Shown in pieces: positions 1 through 8,080 of a DNA stretch of 17,525 bases (position 1 is its first letter; the number at the start of each line of letters is the position of its first letter). The DNA is taken from contig NZ_DLHA01000002.1 in the NCBI RefSeq assembly GCF_002482975.1, positions 1-17,525 on the forward strand, in the 5' to 3' direction. The notes beneath the pieces were generated by a model. The model ran no database searches. It was not told the origin of the DNA and saw nothing but the letters and a program-made list of their open reading frames with translations. The translations under genes and the position numbers were made by a program. This DNA is from Flavobacterium sp. UBA7680. GTDB lineage: Bacteria; Bacteroidota; Bacteroidia; Flavobacteriales; Flavobacteriaceae.

Positions 1-42
1 GTAATAATAATTGAGATTTGCATCTTTATTTTTTTAGTGTTA

Positions 43-50
43 CAAAAGTA
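43..50 (-). promoter_or_regulatory. Possible -7 promoter box reading leftwards out of the window
   Basis: On the minus strand this reads TACTTTTG, which fits the Bacteroidetes -7 consensus TAnnTTTG. At the expected 19-bp spacing there is only TTTT (positions 70-73), not TTTG, so the -33 box is poor. It would drive a gene to the left of the window, just downstream of leuB. The surrounding 1-132 stretch has no other clear signal apart from a 9-bp inverted repeat (TTGAGATTT near 10 and its complement near 78). Confidence 0.25.
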
Positions 51-132
51 CGGAAACTTTAAGAACTAAAAAAATAAAATCTCAACATTTTCAATACTTC
101 TTGTTATTTAATTCATAATTTTAATAAAAACT

Positions 133-1251
133 TTAAACTATTGTCGACTGTCCGATATGAACATTGTCATTTCTGAAATATAACAGGTCATCTTTGCTGA
201 AAATAACATTTGAAACAAATTCCCCTACTTCATTTGTACCGAATTTTGAATCTGGTTTTAAATCAACTGTAACCACTTTATATTCAATTGCTTTTTCAAT
301 AGCTTTATAAATCACATTTGCTTCTGTAAACAATCCGAAATGTTCTAACAACATTGCTGCTGATAAAATGGAAGCAATTGGATTAGCAATATTTTTTCCT
401 TTTGCCTGAGGATAAGATCCATGAATTGGTTCGAAAAGTGCATTTTTTTCTCCTAAAGATGCTGAAGCCAATAAACCAATTGAACCTGTAATTACGCTTG
501 CTTCATCTGATAAAATATCTCCAAATAAATTTTCTGTCAAAATCACATCAAATTGTTTCGGATTTAAGATAATCTGCATAGCTGCGTTATCAACAAATAA
601 AAAGTCTAAAAGAACATCTGGATAACTTTCGCCCACTTTTTGAACTACTTTTCTCCATAATCTTGAAGTTTCCAAAACATTAGCTTTGTCAACTATAGTC
701 AGCTTTTTGCGTCGGTTTTGTGCCGATTTAAAAGCTAAGTGTGCGATTCTTGTAATTTCTTCTTCTGAATATTCACATAAATCTGAAGCGTGTGTTCCTT
801 CTTCATTTAATGTTTTAGCTCCAAAATAAGCACCGCCTGTTAATTCTCTGAAAATAGTAAAATCTGCACCTTCAATAATTTCTCTTTTTAAAGGAGAAGC
901 ATCGATTAATGCTTTATAAGGTTTTATTGGGCGAATGTTAGCAAACAATCCTAATTCTTTACGCAATTTCAATAATCCCTGCTCCGGACGAACTTTTGCA
1001 TTTGGATTATTATCGTATTTAGGATCACCAATGGCGCCAAATAAAACAGCATCAGTATTTAAACAAAGATTTAAAGTTTGTTCCGGCAGCGGGTTTCCAG
1101 TTTTGTCAATAGCAATAGCACCCATGAGCGCTTCTTCAAAAACAAATTCATGATTGTACACTTCGCCAATAGCGTATAATGCTTTTTTGGCCTGCGCAAT
1201 AACCTCTGGTCCAATTCCGTCTCCTGGTAAAACTGCTATTTTCAAATTCAT
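133..1251 (-). CDS. leuB: 3-isopropylmalate dehydrogenase
   Basis: Catalyses the NAD-dependent oxidation and decarboxylation of 3-isopropylmalate to 2-oxoisocaproate, the third step of leucine synthesis, in the cytoplasm. At 372 aa it is slightly longer than E. coli LeuB because of a C-terminal tail after about residue 350. The N-terminal PGDGIGPEV (9-17) is typical of beta-decarboxylating dehydrogenases. Substrate-binding arginines fit R97, R107 and R135. The catalytic lysine fits K189, and metal-binding aspartates D221, D245 and D249 lie in DNAAMQ and NLFGDILSDE. EPIHGS (274-279) and KGKNIANP form the NAD-binding part. It starts at ATG, 73 bp after the leuA stop, with no leuC or leuD between them. 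The leader on its own strand is strikingly purine-rich (GAAGAAAGAAGAT and similar), with no clean Shine-Dalgarno sequence. It is probably co-transcribed with leuA. Family assignment is very secure. Confidence 0.97.
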   Translation of the reverse strand: MNLKIAVLPGDGIGPEVIAQAKKALYAIGEVYNHEFVFEEALMGAIAIDKTGNPLPEQTLNLCLNTDAVLFGAIGDPKYDNNPNAKVRPEQGLLKLRKELGLFANIRPIKPYKALIDASPLKREIIEGADFTIFRELTGGAYFGAKTLNEEGTHASDLCEYSEEEITRIAHLAFKSAQNRRKKLTIVDKANVLETSRLWRKVVQKVGESYPDVLLDFLFVDNAAMQIILNPKQFDVILTENLFGDILSDEASVITGSIGLLASASLGEKNALFEPIHGSYPQAKGKNIANPIASILSAAMLLEHFGLFTEANVIYKAIEKAIEYKVVTVDLKPDSKFGTNEVGEFVSNVIFSKDDLLYFRNDNVHIGQSTIV

Positions 1252-1324
1252 AACGTCTCGTTCTTTATGTATTTAAATCTTTATTTTTTCTTTATTCTAT
1301 CTTCTTTCTTCTATTCTCTTTTAA

Positions 1325-2506
1325 CTAGCTTCTAATTAAATCACCTTCGATTTTAGAAGCTTCAATAATCTGGTGAATATCTGCATCTACTACTTCTTTT
1401 TTGATATCTGCAAATTTCAAGAACTCAATATATACAATGTCTAATTGCACTTTAGTCAATTCGTAACCTACTTTTTTAGCACGGTAAGCTAATGCAGCTC
1501 TTCCGCTTCTTGCAGTCAAAATAATTGAAGATTCGTTTACACCAACATCAAGTGGATCCATGATTTCATAAGTCGCTCTGTTTTTGATCACACCATCCTG
1601 ATGAATTCCAGAACTGTGTGCAAAAGCATTTGCTCCTACAATCGCTTTATTTGGCTGTACAATCATTCCCATACTTTCAGAAACTAAACGACTTATTTCG
1701 TTTAATTCTCTTGTATTAATGTTTGTATCTAAGTTTAAGTATGGATGTTGTTTGAAAATCATTACCACTTCTTCAAGTGCTGTATTTCCTGCTCTTTCTC
1801 CAATACCATTAATAGTACATTCGATTTGTCTTGCGCCATTTATAGCTCCTGCTATTGAGTTTGCAGTTGCCATTCCTAAATCATTATGACAGTGACATGA
1901 AAGGATTACGTTTTCGATTCCTTTTACGTTTTCTTTTAAATATTTAATTTTTGCTCCGTATTCTTCTGGAAGACAATATCCTGTAGTATCAGGAATATTT
2001 AATACCGTTGCGCCAGATTTAATTACTTCTTCGCAAACTTTTGCAAGAAAAGCATTGTCTGTTCTACCAGCATCTTCTGCATAGAATTCAACATCCTCTA
2101 CATATGATTTTGCGTGAGCTACTGCAAATTTTGCTCTTGCAATAATATCTTCCGGAGTAGTTTGTAATTTGTGGAGTATATGAGATTGTGAGGTTCCGAT
2201 TCCGGTATGGATTCTAGGTCTTTTAGCGTGCTTTAAAGCAGCTGCCGCAACATCAATGTCGTTTTTTACGGCTCTTGTCAATCCGCAGACGGTTGCATTT
2301 TCTACAATTTTACAAATCTCAGAGACCGATAAAAAATCGCCCGGACTTGACACAGGGAAACCGGCTTCGATAATATCAACTCCCATTTTGTCTAGTCGTT
2401 CTGCGATAACTAATTTTTGCTTAGTATCTAACTTACATCCTGGAACTTGTTCACCGTCGCGTAATGTGGTGTCAAAAATTTGAACTTTCTCTCTATTCAT
2501 ATTCAT
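1325..2506 (-). CDS. leuA: 2-isopropylmalate synthase, short form without regulatory domain
   Basis: Condenses acetyl-CoA with 2-oxoisovalerate to form 2-isopropylmalate, the committed step of leucine synthesis. The HMGL-like TIM barrel is complete: FDTTLRDGEQ (11-20) with metal ligand D12 and catalytic R16, EAGFPVSSPGDF (47-58), EDAGRT (144-149), the HCH metal ligands (205-207) in HCHNDLGMATAN, and GIGERAGN (234-241). The linker motif AHSSGIHQDG (296-305) follows. The protein stops at 393 aa, where E. coli LeuA (523 aa) continues into its leucine-sensing dimer domain, so that allosteric domain is missing. Citramalate or homocitrate synthase is a less likely alternative; the near-collinear match to LeuA and the leuB neighbour favour LeuA. 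Two in-frame ATGs (2506 and 2500) are possible starts; I keep the first. A promoter lies about 30 bp upstream. Confidence 0.93.
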   Translation of the reverse strand: MNMNREKVQIFDTTLRDGEQVPGCKLDTKQKLVIAERLDKMGVDIIEAGFPVSSPGDFLSVSEICKIVENATVCGLTRAVKNDIDVAAAALKHAKRPRIHTGIGTSQSHILHKLQTTPEDIIARAKFAVAHAKSYVEDVEFYAEDAGRTDNAFLAKVCEEVIKSGATVLNIPDTTGYCLPEEYGAKIKYLKENVKGIENVILSCHCHNDLGMATANSIAGAINGARQIECTINGIGERAGNTALEEVVMIFKQHPYLNLDTNINTRELNEISRLVSESMGMIVQPNKAIVGANAFAHSSGIHQDGVIKNRATYEIMDPLDVGVNESSIILTARSGRAALAYRAKKVGYELTKVQLDIVYIEFLKFADIKKEVVDADIHQIIEASKIEGDLIRS

Positions 2507-2535
2507 TTATTTAATGTAATTTCACATCTTGATAA

Positions 2536-2566
2536 CAAATATATATTGTACTTCTTCAGTACGAAA
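2536..2566 (-). promoter_or_regulatory. Bacteroidetes-type promoter for leuA-leuB
   Basis: On the minus strand a -33-like TTTC (2563-2566) is followed by exactly 19 bp and TATATTTG (2536-2543), matching the -7 consensus TAnnTTTG. Transcription would start near 2530, giving a leader of about 25 nt before the leuA ATG. A 5-bp inverted repeat GTACT-N5-AGTAC (2548-2562) fills the spacer and another dyad, TTCATT-TT-AATGAA (2567-2580), abuts the -33 box. Both are well placed for a repressor or activator, but I cannot name one. Confidence 0.55.
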
Positions 2567-2655
2567 TTCATTTTAATGAAATTATACTGTTCATAACACA
2601 ATTTATAACGACTTAAATATTTAATAATCAATAAGTTATATTATTATTTTTTACA

Positions 2656-4200
2656 ATGGCTAACCATCAAAAAGATTTCTTATTTGTTCTGATAAAATCA
2701 CTTTCCAAATCTGAAAAAAGGCAGTTTAAAATTTTTGCAAGCCGATTAGAAACAAGTTCGAATACTAAATTCATTGAATTATTCAATATTTTAGATAAGT
2801 CTGAAACCTATGATGAAAAGCTGATTTTGAAGAGCGGAATCATCAAAAAAGTGCAGTTATCTAACTTAAAATCATACTTATACAAACAAATTTTGGTAAG
2901 TATTCGTTTGAATATTCCGAGCCAGAACATACGTTATCAATTGCGTGAACAAATTGATTTTGCTGTTATCCTATATAATAAAGGTTTGTATAAACAGAGT
3001 TTAAAAATTCTGGACAAAACAAAACAGCAGGCTTTAGAAAATGACGAAAAATACATGGCGTATGAAATCGTCGAGTTCGAAAAACTGATAGAATCGCAAT
3101 ATATTACCCGAAGTATTCAGGGCCGCGCCGACGAACTTGTTATTCAGGCCAAAGAATTAAATTACCGAAATACGATTTCAAGCAAATTATCGAATCTTTC
3201 GCTTCAATTATACGGAATCATGCTGAAAACAGGTTACGTAAAAAGCGATGAAGAGTATAAATATATTGACGATTATTTCAACAAACATATTGCCAAGCTT
3301 GACGAAACTAAATTTGGTTTCCGTGAAAAGTATTGGTTTTACAACGCTAATTTATGGCGCAGCTTTTTAGTTCAGGACTTTTTAGCGAGTTATAAGTTTG
3401 CTTATAAATGGGTTCAGCTTTTTTACGATAATCCGAATATGATTTACCTGAATCCAGTGTTTTTCTTAAAAGGAAACCACTATTTTCTGGAATCGCTGTA
3501 TATGTTGAAATATACATCGAATTTCAAAAGATATCTTTCACTTTTAGAAGAAACAATTGAAGATCCTAAATTTCCTGTAAACGATAACATTGCATCACTA
3601 TCATTTCTATATGTTTACAACAATAAGTTGAATTTACACATTCTGGAAGGTACTTTTGCCGAAAGCGAATATTTGATTCCGGAGATTTTAGAAAAAATAA
3701 AACTGCACAGCGAACATCTTGATGAACATCACGAAATGTTGTTTTTCTATAAAATTGCTTCGATTTATTTTGGAAATGAAAAGTACAATGAATGTATTCT
3801 TTATTTAGATAAAATCATCAACAACAAGAACTTAACCATGCGTGAGGATTTAATGTGCTTCGCGAGACTTTTGTCTTTAATTACGCATTATGAATTAGGA
3901 AAAGATTACTATTTAGAAAATCACCTGAAAAGCACGTATAAGTTCTTATTGAAAATGAATGATTTACATGAAGTTCAAAAGGAAATCATTAAGTTTTTAA
4001 GAAACCTGAACAACTTCTACCCTGCTGATATTAAAAAGGAATTCAAAAAAATGCACGCTCGTTTTGTAGAGCTTGAAAAGAATACTTACGAGAAAAGAGC
4101 TTTCCTGTATCTTGATATTATTTCATGGCTTGAAAGCAAAATTGAGAATCGAAAAATTGCGGATATTATTAAGGAAAAGGCCAAGCTTAATAGCAGATAA
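2656..4200 (+). CDS. Conserved-type helical protein of unknown function
   Basis: 514 aa; I do not recognise a named family. There is no signal peptide or membrane segment, so it is probably cytoplasmic. The N-terminus (about 8-60, LIKSLSKSEKRQFKIF) is lysine-rich and could be a small helical, possibly nucleic-acid-binding, domain. From about residue 105 the protein is a run of amphipathic helix pairs with regularly spaced Tyr/Leu/Ala (LYNKGLYKQSLKILDK and, near 380, YFGNEKYNECILYLDKI). This resembles a TPR-like alpha solenoid. It starts at ATG 150 bp from the divergent leuA, and its stop codon is immediately followed by a dispersed GGAATTT-type repeat. I found no convincing promoter box upstream. 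Base composition is like the neighbours. Protein-protein interaction is a reasonable guess; nothing shows a catalytic site. Confidence 0.85.
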   Translation: MANHQKDFLFVLIKSLSKSEKRQFKIFASRLETSSNTKFIELFNILDKSETYDEKLILKSGIIKKVQLSNLKSYLYKQILVSIRLNIPSQNIRYQLREQIDFAVILYNKGLYKQSLKILDKTKQQALENDEKYMAYEIVEFEKLIESQYITRSIQGRADELVIQAKELNYRNTISSKLSNLSLQLYGIMLKTGYVKSDEEYKYIDDYFNKHIAKLDETKFGFREKYWFYNANLWRSFLVQDFLASYKFAYKWVQLFYDNPNMIYLNPVFFLKGNHYFLESLYMLKYTSNFKRYLSLLEETIEDPKFPVNDNIASLSFLYVYNNKLNLHILEGTFAESEYLIPEILEKIKLHSEHLDEHHEMLFFYKIASIYFGNEKYNECILYLDKIINNKNLTMREDLMCFARLLSLITHYELGKDYYLENHLKSTYKFLLKMNDLHEVQKEIIKFLRNLNNFYPADIKKEFKKMHARFVELEKNTYEKRAFLYLDIISWLESKIENRKIADIIKEKAKLNSR

Positions 4201-4233
4201 AAATTCCAATTTTTTAAAATTCCAAATTCCAAA
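4201..4233. repeat. Dispersed heptamer-type repeat (AAATTCC/GGAATTT family)
   Basis: This 33-base stretch directly after the stop codon of the 514-aa gene matches 16471-16503 at 32 of 33 positions. Its core is tandem AAATTCC, the complement of the GGAATTT arrays at 9638-9658, 11341-11354 and 16600-16613. Confidence 0.7.
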
Positions 4234-4247
4234 CTATTTGCGGTACT

Positions 4248-4280
4248 ACCTTTGTCAAAGTTTAAAACTTTGACAAAGGT
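4248..4280. repeat. Perfect palindrome P1 (16-bp arms, 1-nt centre)
   Basis: ACCTTTGTCAAAGTTT is followed by one A and then its exact reverse complement. The short T-rich flank makes it a weak terminator at best. Its centre, GTTTAAAAC, resembles the cores of the palindromes at 4442, 15092 and 15158, suggesting one family of dispersed hairpins. Confidence 0.8.
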
Positions 4281-4297
4281 TTGTGCACACAATTACG

Positions 4298-4421
4298 ACG
4301 CACTATTTGTCATTTCGACCGAAGGGAGAAATCGCACTCGAAACTCTACAAAGATTGGCGATTCTCTTTACGGAAATACTAGTGCGATTTCTCCCTTCGG
4401 TCGAAATGACAAAAAGTGCGT
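4298..4421. repeat. Long inverted repeat, 41-bp arms around a 42-nt loop
   Basis: Arms 4298-4338 and 4381-4421 are complementary at 40 of 41 positions (mismatch A4305/A4414). The conserved part reads GTCATTTCGACCGAAGGGAG. I believe this matches a repeat widely dispersed in Flavobacterium genomes, but could not search for it. Because the arms are complementary, both strands have an open frame with the same peptide (VISTEGRNRT), which is not a gene. It sits between the convergent 514-aa gene and the M1 peptidase and could act as a bidirectional transcription barrier. Confidence 0.85.
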
Positions 4422-4441
4422 AGAAACTTTGCGCAAACAAC

Positions 4442-4474
4442 AAACCCGACAGGTTTTTAAAACCTGTCGGGTTT
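4442..4474. terminator. Palindrome P2, possible bidirectional terminator
   Basis: AAACCCGACAGGTTTT, a single T, then the exact complement: a 16-bp GC-containing stem with a T-rich 3' edge on both strands. It lies 32 bp beyond the stop of the minus-strand peptidase gene and downstream of the plus-strand gene, the right place to end both transcripts. The T tract is short, so termination is plausible rather than certain. It shares its GGTTTT-N-AAAACC core with the hisD-hisC palindromes. Confidence 0.55.
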
Positions 4475-4505
4475 ACTAAACGCAAAAAATTGAAATTTAA
4501 ATCGT

Positions 4506-6161
4506 TTATTCGATTATATTAGAAGTCGTAACATAAAAATCTTTATCAACTTCCACCTTTCTATCCTCATTAGTCGTTTTTTCAGACTGCCATTCTGTAG
4601 TTGGTTTTAACCAGGTTTCAACACCGTTTAATTTTACTCTAACCGGCATATCAAATTTAGCAACACAATTTGTCCAGTGATATCCAAAAGTTCCGTTTTT
4701 AAACATATATTCAAAAACCGGAATTTGCGTTGTAGTCAAATATTGTGCAAAAACTCTGTTGAAGTTAATTCCAGACTGCTCGTTGATATAATCCTGAATT
4801 TGTTTTCCTGTAACCGTTTGATGATAAAAAGTCTTGTTCATTCCTCTCAAAATCGATTTCCATTTTGCATCATCATTAATCACCTGACGAATCATATGCA
4901 GCATTGAAGCACCTTTTGGATACATATCTCCAGAACCTTCATTATTTACATCATAATGTCCGATGATTGGAGTATCGTTTTTAATATTTTTTCTGCATCC
5001 AATAATATATTCCGCCGCAGCGTCTTTTCCGTAATAATATTCAATGAAAAGGCTTTCAGAGTAATTTGTGAAACTCTCGTGAACCCACATATCAGCGATA
5101 TCTTTGTACGTAATATTGTTGGCAAACCATTCGTGACCCGATTCGTGAATAATGATAAAATCAAATTTTAATCCCCAACCGGTTCCACTTAAATCACGTC
5201 CTAAATAACCATTTTTATATTGATTTCCGTACGTTACAGAACTTTGGTGTTCCATTCCTAAATACGGAACTTCTACCAATTTATAACTGTCTTCGTACCA
5301 AGGATAAGGTCCAAACCAGTTTTCAAAAGCTTTCAGCATTTTTGGAGCATCTTTAAACTGCTCTTTTGCCAAAGTTAGATTATCTCTTAAAACATAATAA
5401 TTACAGTCTAAATCGCCTTTTTCTCCTTTATATACTTCAGAGAAATTAACGTAATCACCAATATTGATGTTTACGCCGTAATTATTAATTGGGTTTGAAA
5501 CGTACCAATTGAATGTTTTTGTCCCGTCTTTTTCTTTTTTAACGCTTTGTAATCTTCCGTTAGAAACATCTGTTAAATCACCCGGAACATTCACGCTTAT
5601 TAACATATTTTCTACTTCATCATACATATGGTCTTTATTTGGCCACCAAACGCTGGCACCTAAACCTTGACAAGATGTAGCAATAAAATCTTTTCCGTTT
5701 TTATCTTTTTTCCAAGAGAAACCGCCGTCCCACGGCGCTCTTACCGCTTCTTTAGGTTTTCCTTCAAAATAAACTACGATTTCTTTTGTATCGCCAACTT
5801 TCTGTTTTTCAGTTAAAGTAATGAAAAACGCATTTCCGTCTCTTTCAAATTTTAATTCTTTCTTATCCTGCGTTACTTTCGTAATTTTCATTGGTTCCTG
5901 CAAATCAATCTGCATTCTGTTATTCTCTGTTAAAACAGTATAACGAACTGTGTTAGAACCCGAAATAGCTTTTTCTTTAGGATTAACTTTTACATCAAGA
6001 TGATAGTATTTTAAATCCCACCAGGCTCTTTCTTTTGTAATGCTTCCGCGTAAAGTATCCTGATGTGTAAAAACTGTTTCTCCTTTATTAAGAAGTCCCT
6101 GGGCATTGGCAGTAAAACCAATTAAAAAAGCAGTAAAAATGCTTCCGAAGTAATTTTTCAT
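4506..6161 (-). CDS. Secreted M1-family zinc metallopeptidase, downstream copy
   Basis: 551 aa. Residues 1-20 are a Sec signal peptide with an ANA cleavage site before Q21, so the protein is exported, with no lipoprotein cysteine. An N-terminal beta domain (about 45-235) leads to the catalytic domain. The gluzincin motif HESGH (339-343) with E362 eighteen residues later gives the zinc ligands H339, H343, E362 and the general base E340. Y414 in MYPKGAS fits the transition-state tyrosine. Where M1 aminopeptidases have GAMEN, this has GMEH (302-305), so the N-terminal amine-binding Glu is kept but Asn is replaced by His. It is shorter than PepN or mammalian aminopeptidases (about 870 aa) and ends without an ERAP1-type or T9SS sorting domain. 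It is a tandem duplicate of the 6309-7964 gene. Likely role is peptide degradation outside the cytoplasm; the substrate is unknown. Confidence 0.9.
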   Translation of the reverse strand: MKNYFGSIFTAFLIGFTANAQGLLNKGETVFTHQDTLRGSITKERAWWDLKYYHLDVKVNPKEKAISGSNTVRYTVLTENNRMQIDLQEPMKITKVTQDKKELKFERDGNAFFITLTEKQKVGDTKEIVVYFEGKPKEAVRAPWDGGFSWKKDKNGKDFIATSCQGLGASVWWPNKDHMYDEVENMLISVNVPGDLTDVSNGRLQSVKKEKDGTKTFNWYVSNPINNYGVNINIGDYVNFSEVYKGEKGDLDCNYYVLRDNLTLAKEQFKDAPKMLKAFENWFGPYPWYEDSYKLVEVPYLGMEHQSSVTYGNQYKNGYLGRDLSGTGWGLKFDFIIIHESGHEWFANNITYKDIADMWVHESFTNYSESLFIEYYYGKDAAAEYIIGCRKNIKNDTPIIGHYDVNNEGSGDMYPKGASMLHMIRQVINDDAKWKSILRGMNKTFYHQTVTGKQIQDYINEQSGINFNRVFAQYLTTTQIPVFEYMFKNGTFGYHWTNCVAKFDMPVRVKLNGVETWLKPTTEWQSEKTTNEDRKVEVDKDFYVTTSNIIE

Positions 6162-6196
6162 TAGTAAAATGGTATTATTTTGAAATCAATCTGTAA

Positions 6197-6227
6197 CAAA
6201 TGTAAACATTCGAATTAAGATTTCTAA
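6197..6227 (-). promoter_or_regulatory. Promoter for the downstream M1 peptidase gene
   Basis: On the minus strand TACATTTG (6197-6204) matches TAnnTTTG exactly. A -33-like TTAG (6224-6227) lies 19 bp before it. The predicted start near 6190 leaves about 30 nt of leader before the ATG at 6161. Together with the terminator at 6248-6285 it implies the two paralogues are transcribed independently. Confidence 0.5.
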
Positions 6228-6247
6228 AATTTTATGATTTCTTCATC

Positions 6248-6285
6248 AAAAAACAAACCCAATAAATAAGAATTTTATTGGGTTT
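6248..6285 (-). terminator. Rho-independent terminator of the upstream M1 peptidase gene
   Basis: Read on the minus strand, AAACCCAATAAA and its exact complement (6255-6266 and 6274-6285) form a 12-bp stem with a 7-nt loop, followed by GTTTTTTG. It begins 23 bp after the stop codon of the 6309-7964 gene. Confidence 0.75.
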
Positions 6286-6308
6286 CAATTTTTAATTATT
6301 TCCGAAGA

Positions 6309-7964
6309 TTAATTGGTGATATTAAATTCTGTCACGTAAAAGTTTTTGTCAACAACTAAAGTTGATTTATCATCCTTTACATTTTCTGCTTTCCAGTCTG
6401 TTGTTGGTTTTAACCATGTTTCAACACCATTTATAGTAACTTTTAAAGGCAGATCAAAATTCTCTACACAATTGATCCAGTGATAAACCAATTTTTGATT
6501 TTGAAAATAATATTCAAAAGTTGGAACCTGCGCCGTTCTTAAATATTGATCAAAAACCGGACTGAAATTAATTCCTGACTCTTTACTTATATAATCTTCA
6601 ATTTGCTTTGTAGTAACTGTTTGATGATAAAAAGTACTGTTTAAACCTCTTAAAATCGATTTGAATTTAGCATCATCATTTATAACCTGACGAATCGTGT
6701 GAATTATATTCGCACCTTTTGGATACATGTCGCCAGATCCTTCAACATTTACATCATAATAGCCAATAATTGGTTTTTTATTAGTAATCACTTTTCTAAT
6801 TCCTCTTATATATTCGTTTGCGGCATCTTTTCCGTAATAATATTCAATAAAAAGCGATTCAGAATACGTTGTAAAACTCTCGTGAATCCACATATCTGCA
6901 ATGTCTTTATAGGTAATATTGTTTGCAAACCACTCATGTCCAGACTCATGAATAATAATATAATCAAATTTTAATCCCCAGCCGGTTCCGCTCATATCGT
7001 TTCCTCTATAACCATTTTGAAAGTCATTTCCGTAAGTCACAGAACTTTGATGTTCCATTCCTAAATACGGAACTTCAACTAATTTATAGCTGTCTTCGTA
7101 AAACGGATAAGGTCCAAACCAGCTTTCAAAAGCTTTCAGCATTTTTGGAGCATCCTGAAAGTGTTTTTTAGCAATTTCAAGATGATCTCTTAAAACATAA
7201 TAATTGCAATCTAAATCACCTTTTTCTCCTTTGAATTTCTCAGAAAAATTAACGTAATCACCAATATTGATATTTATGCCATAATTATTAATTGGGTTCG
7301 AAACATACCAATTAAAGGTTTTAGTTCCGTCTTTTTGTTTTTTAACGCTTTGTAATCTTCCGTTAGAAACATCCGTTAAATGTCCCGGAACATTCACGCT
7401 GATTAACATATTTTCGACTTCATCGTACATATGATCTTTGCAAGGCCACCAAACGCTCGCGCCTAAACCCTGACAAGATGAAGCAATAAAATCTTTTCCG
7501 TTTTTATCTTTTTGCCATGTAATTCCTCCGTCCCACGGTGGTCTAACAGCTTCTTTAGGCACTCCGCCAAAAGAAATTACAATTTCTTTAGTTTCGCCAA
7601 CTTTTTGACTTTCAGTTAAAGTGATGAAGAATGCATTCCCGTCTCTTTCAAATTTTAATTCTTTTCCGTTTTGCGTTACTTTCGTAATCTTCATTGGTTC
7701 CTGCAAATCAATTTGCATTCTGTTATTTTCTGTTAAAACAGTATAACGTACGGTATTTGAACCTGTTATTGTTTTGTCTGCAGGATTTACTTTTATATCC
7801 AAATGATAATATTTTAAATCCCACCAGGCTCTTTCTTTTGTAATGCTTCCGCGTAAAGTATCCTGATGTGTAAAAACGGTTTCAGACTTATTCATAAGTC
7901 CTTGAGCATTGGCAGAAAAACCAATTAGAAAAGCTGCTATAACACTTCCAACGTATTTTTTCAT
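6309..7964 (-). CDS. Secreted M1-family zinc metallopeptidase, upstream copy
   Basis: 551 aa, the same length as its tandem partner and alignable essentially without gaps. It has the same architecture: signal peptide (1-20, cleaved before Q21), N-terminal beta domain, GMEH in place of GAMEN, HESGH with the third zinc ligand E eighteen residues on, and the YPKGA tyrosine motif. Differences cluster in the C-terminal third (for instance around 385-425 and 490-551), while the first 110 residues are nearly unchanged. Within them a 68-nt block (7810-7877) is identical in DNA to 6007-6074, synonymous positions included. That fits a fairly recent duplication or gene conversion with later divergence of the substrate-facing or C-terminal part. 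There is no good -7 box in the 116 bp before the ATG. It is divergent from the CBM9-like gene. Confidence 0.9.
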   Translation of the reverse strand: MKKYVGSVIAAFLIGFSANAQGLMNKSETVFTHQDTLRGSITKERAWWDLKYYHLDIKVNPADKTITGSNTVRYTVLTENNRMQIDLQEPMKITKVTQNGKELKFERDGNAFFITLTESQKVGETKEIVISFGGVPKEAVRPPWDGGITWQKDKNGKDFIASSCQGLGASVWWPCKDHMYDEVENMLISVNVPGHLTDVSNGRLQSVKKQKDGTKTFNWYVSNPINNYGININIGDYVNFSEKFKGEKGDLDCNYYVLRDHLEIAKKHFQDAPKMLKAFESWFGPYPFYEDSYKLVEVPYLGMEHQSSVTYGNDFQNGYRGNDMSGTGWGLKFDYIIIHESGHEWFANNITYKDIADMWIHESFTTYSESLFIEYYYGKDAANEYIRGIRKVITNKKPIIGYYDVNVEGSGDMYPKGANIIHTIRQVINDDAKFKSILRGLNSTFYHQTVTTKQIEDYISKESGINFSPVFDQYLRTAQVPTFEYYFQNQKLVYHWINCVENFDLPLKVTINGVETWLKPTTDWKAENVKDDKSTLVVDKNFYVTEFNITN

Positions 7965-8080
7965 TATAAATTAAGTTTTTGAATTAGTTATAATATTAGT
8001 ATATTTTTTTAATTTATGTTACAGATTTGTATTCATAAACAGTATTGTTTTTTTTATTTTAGCTAAAATTTACCAGTTTT

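Noticed and set aside
2256..2483. Plus-strand open frames inside leuA, leuB, the peptidases and the his genes
   Set aside because: They lie opposite well-supported genes with catalytic motifs, and their translations resemble no protein family.
1325..2506. Citramalate or homocitrate synthase
   Set aside because: The collinear match to LeuA, including AHSSGIHQDG and GERAGN contexts, and the leuB neighbour favour 2-isopropylmalate synthase, though assay would settle it.
4252..4485. Open frames on both strands with the peptide ALFVISTEGRNRT
   Set aside because: They are a by-product of the long inverted repeat: complementary arms read the same on both strands. No start context or protein-like composition.
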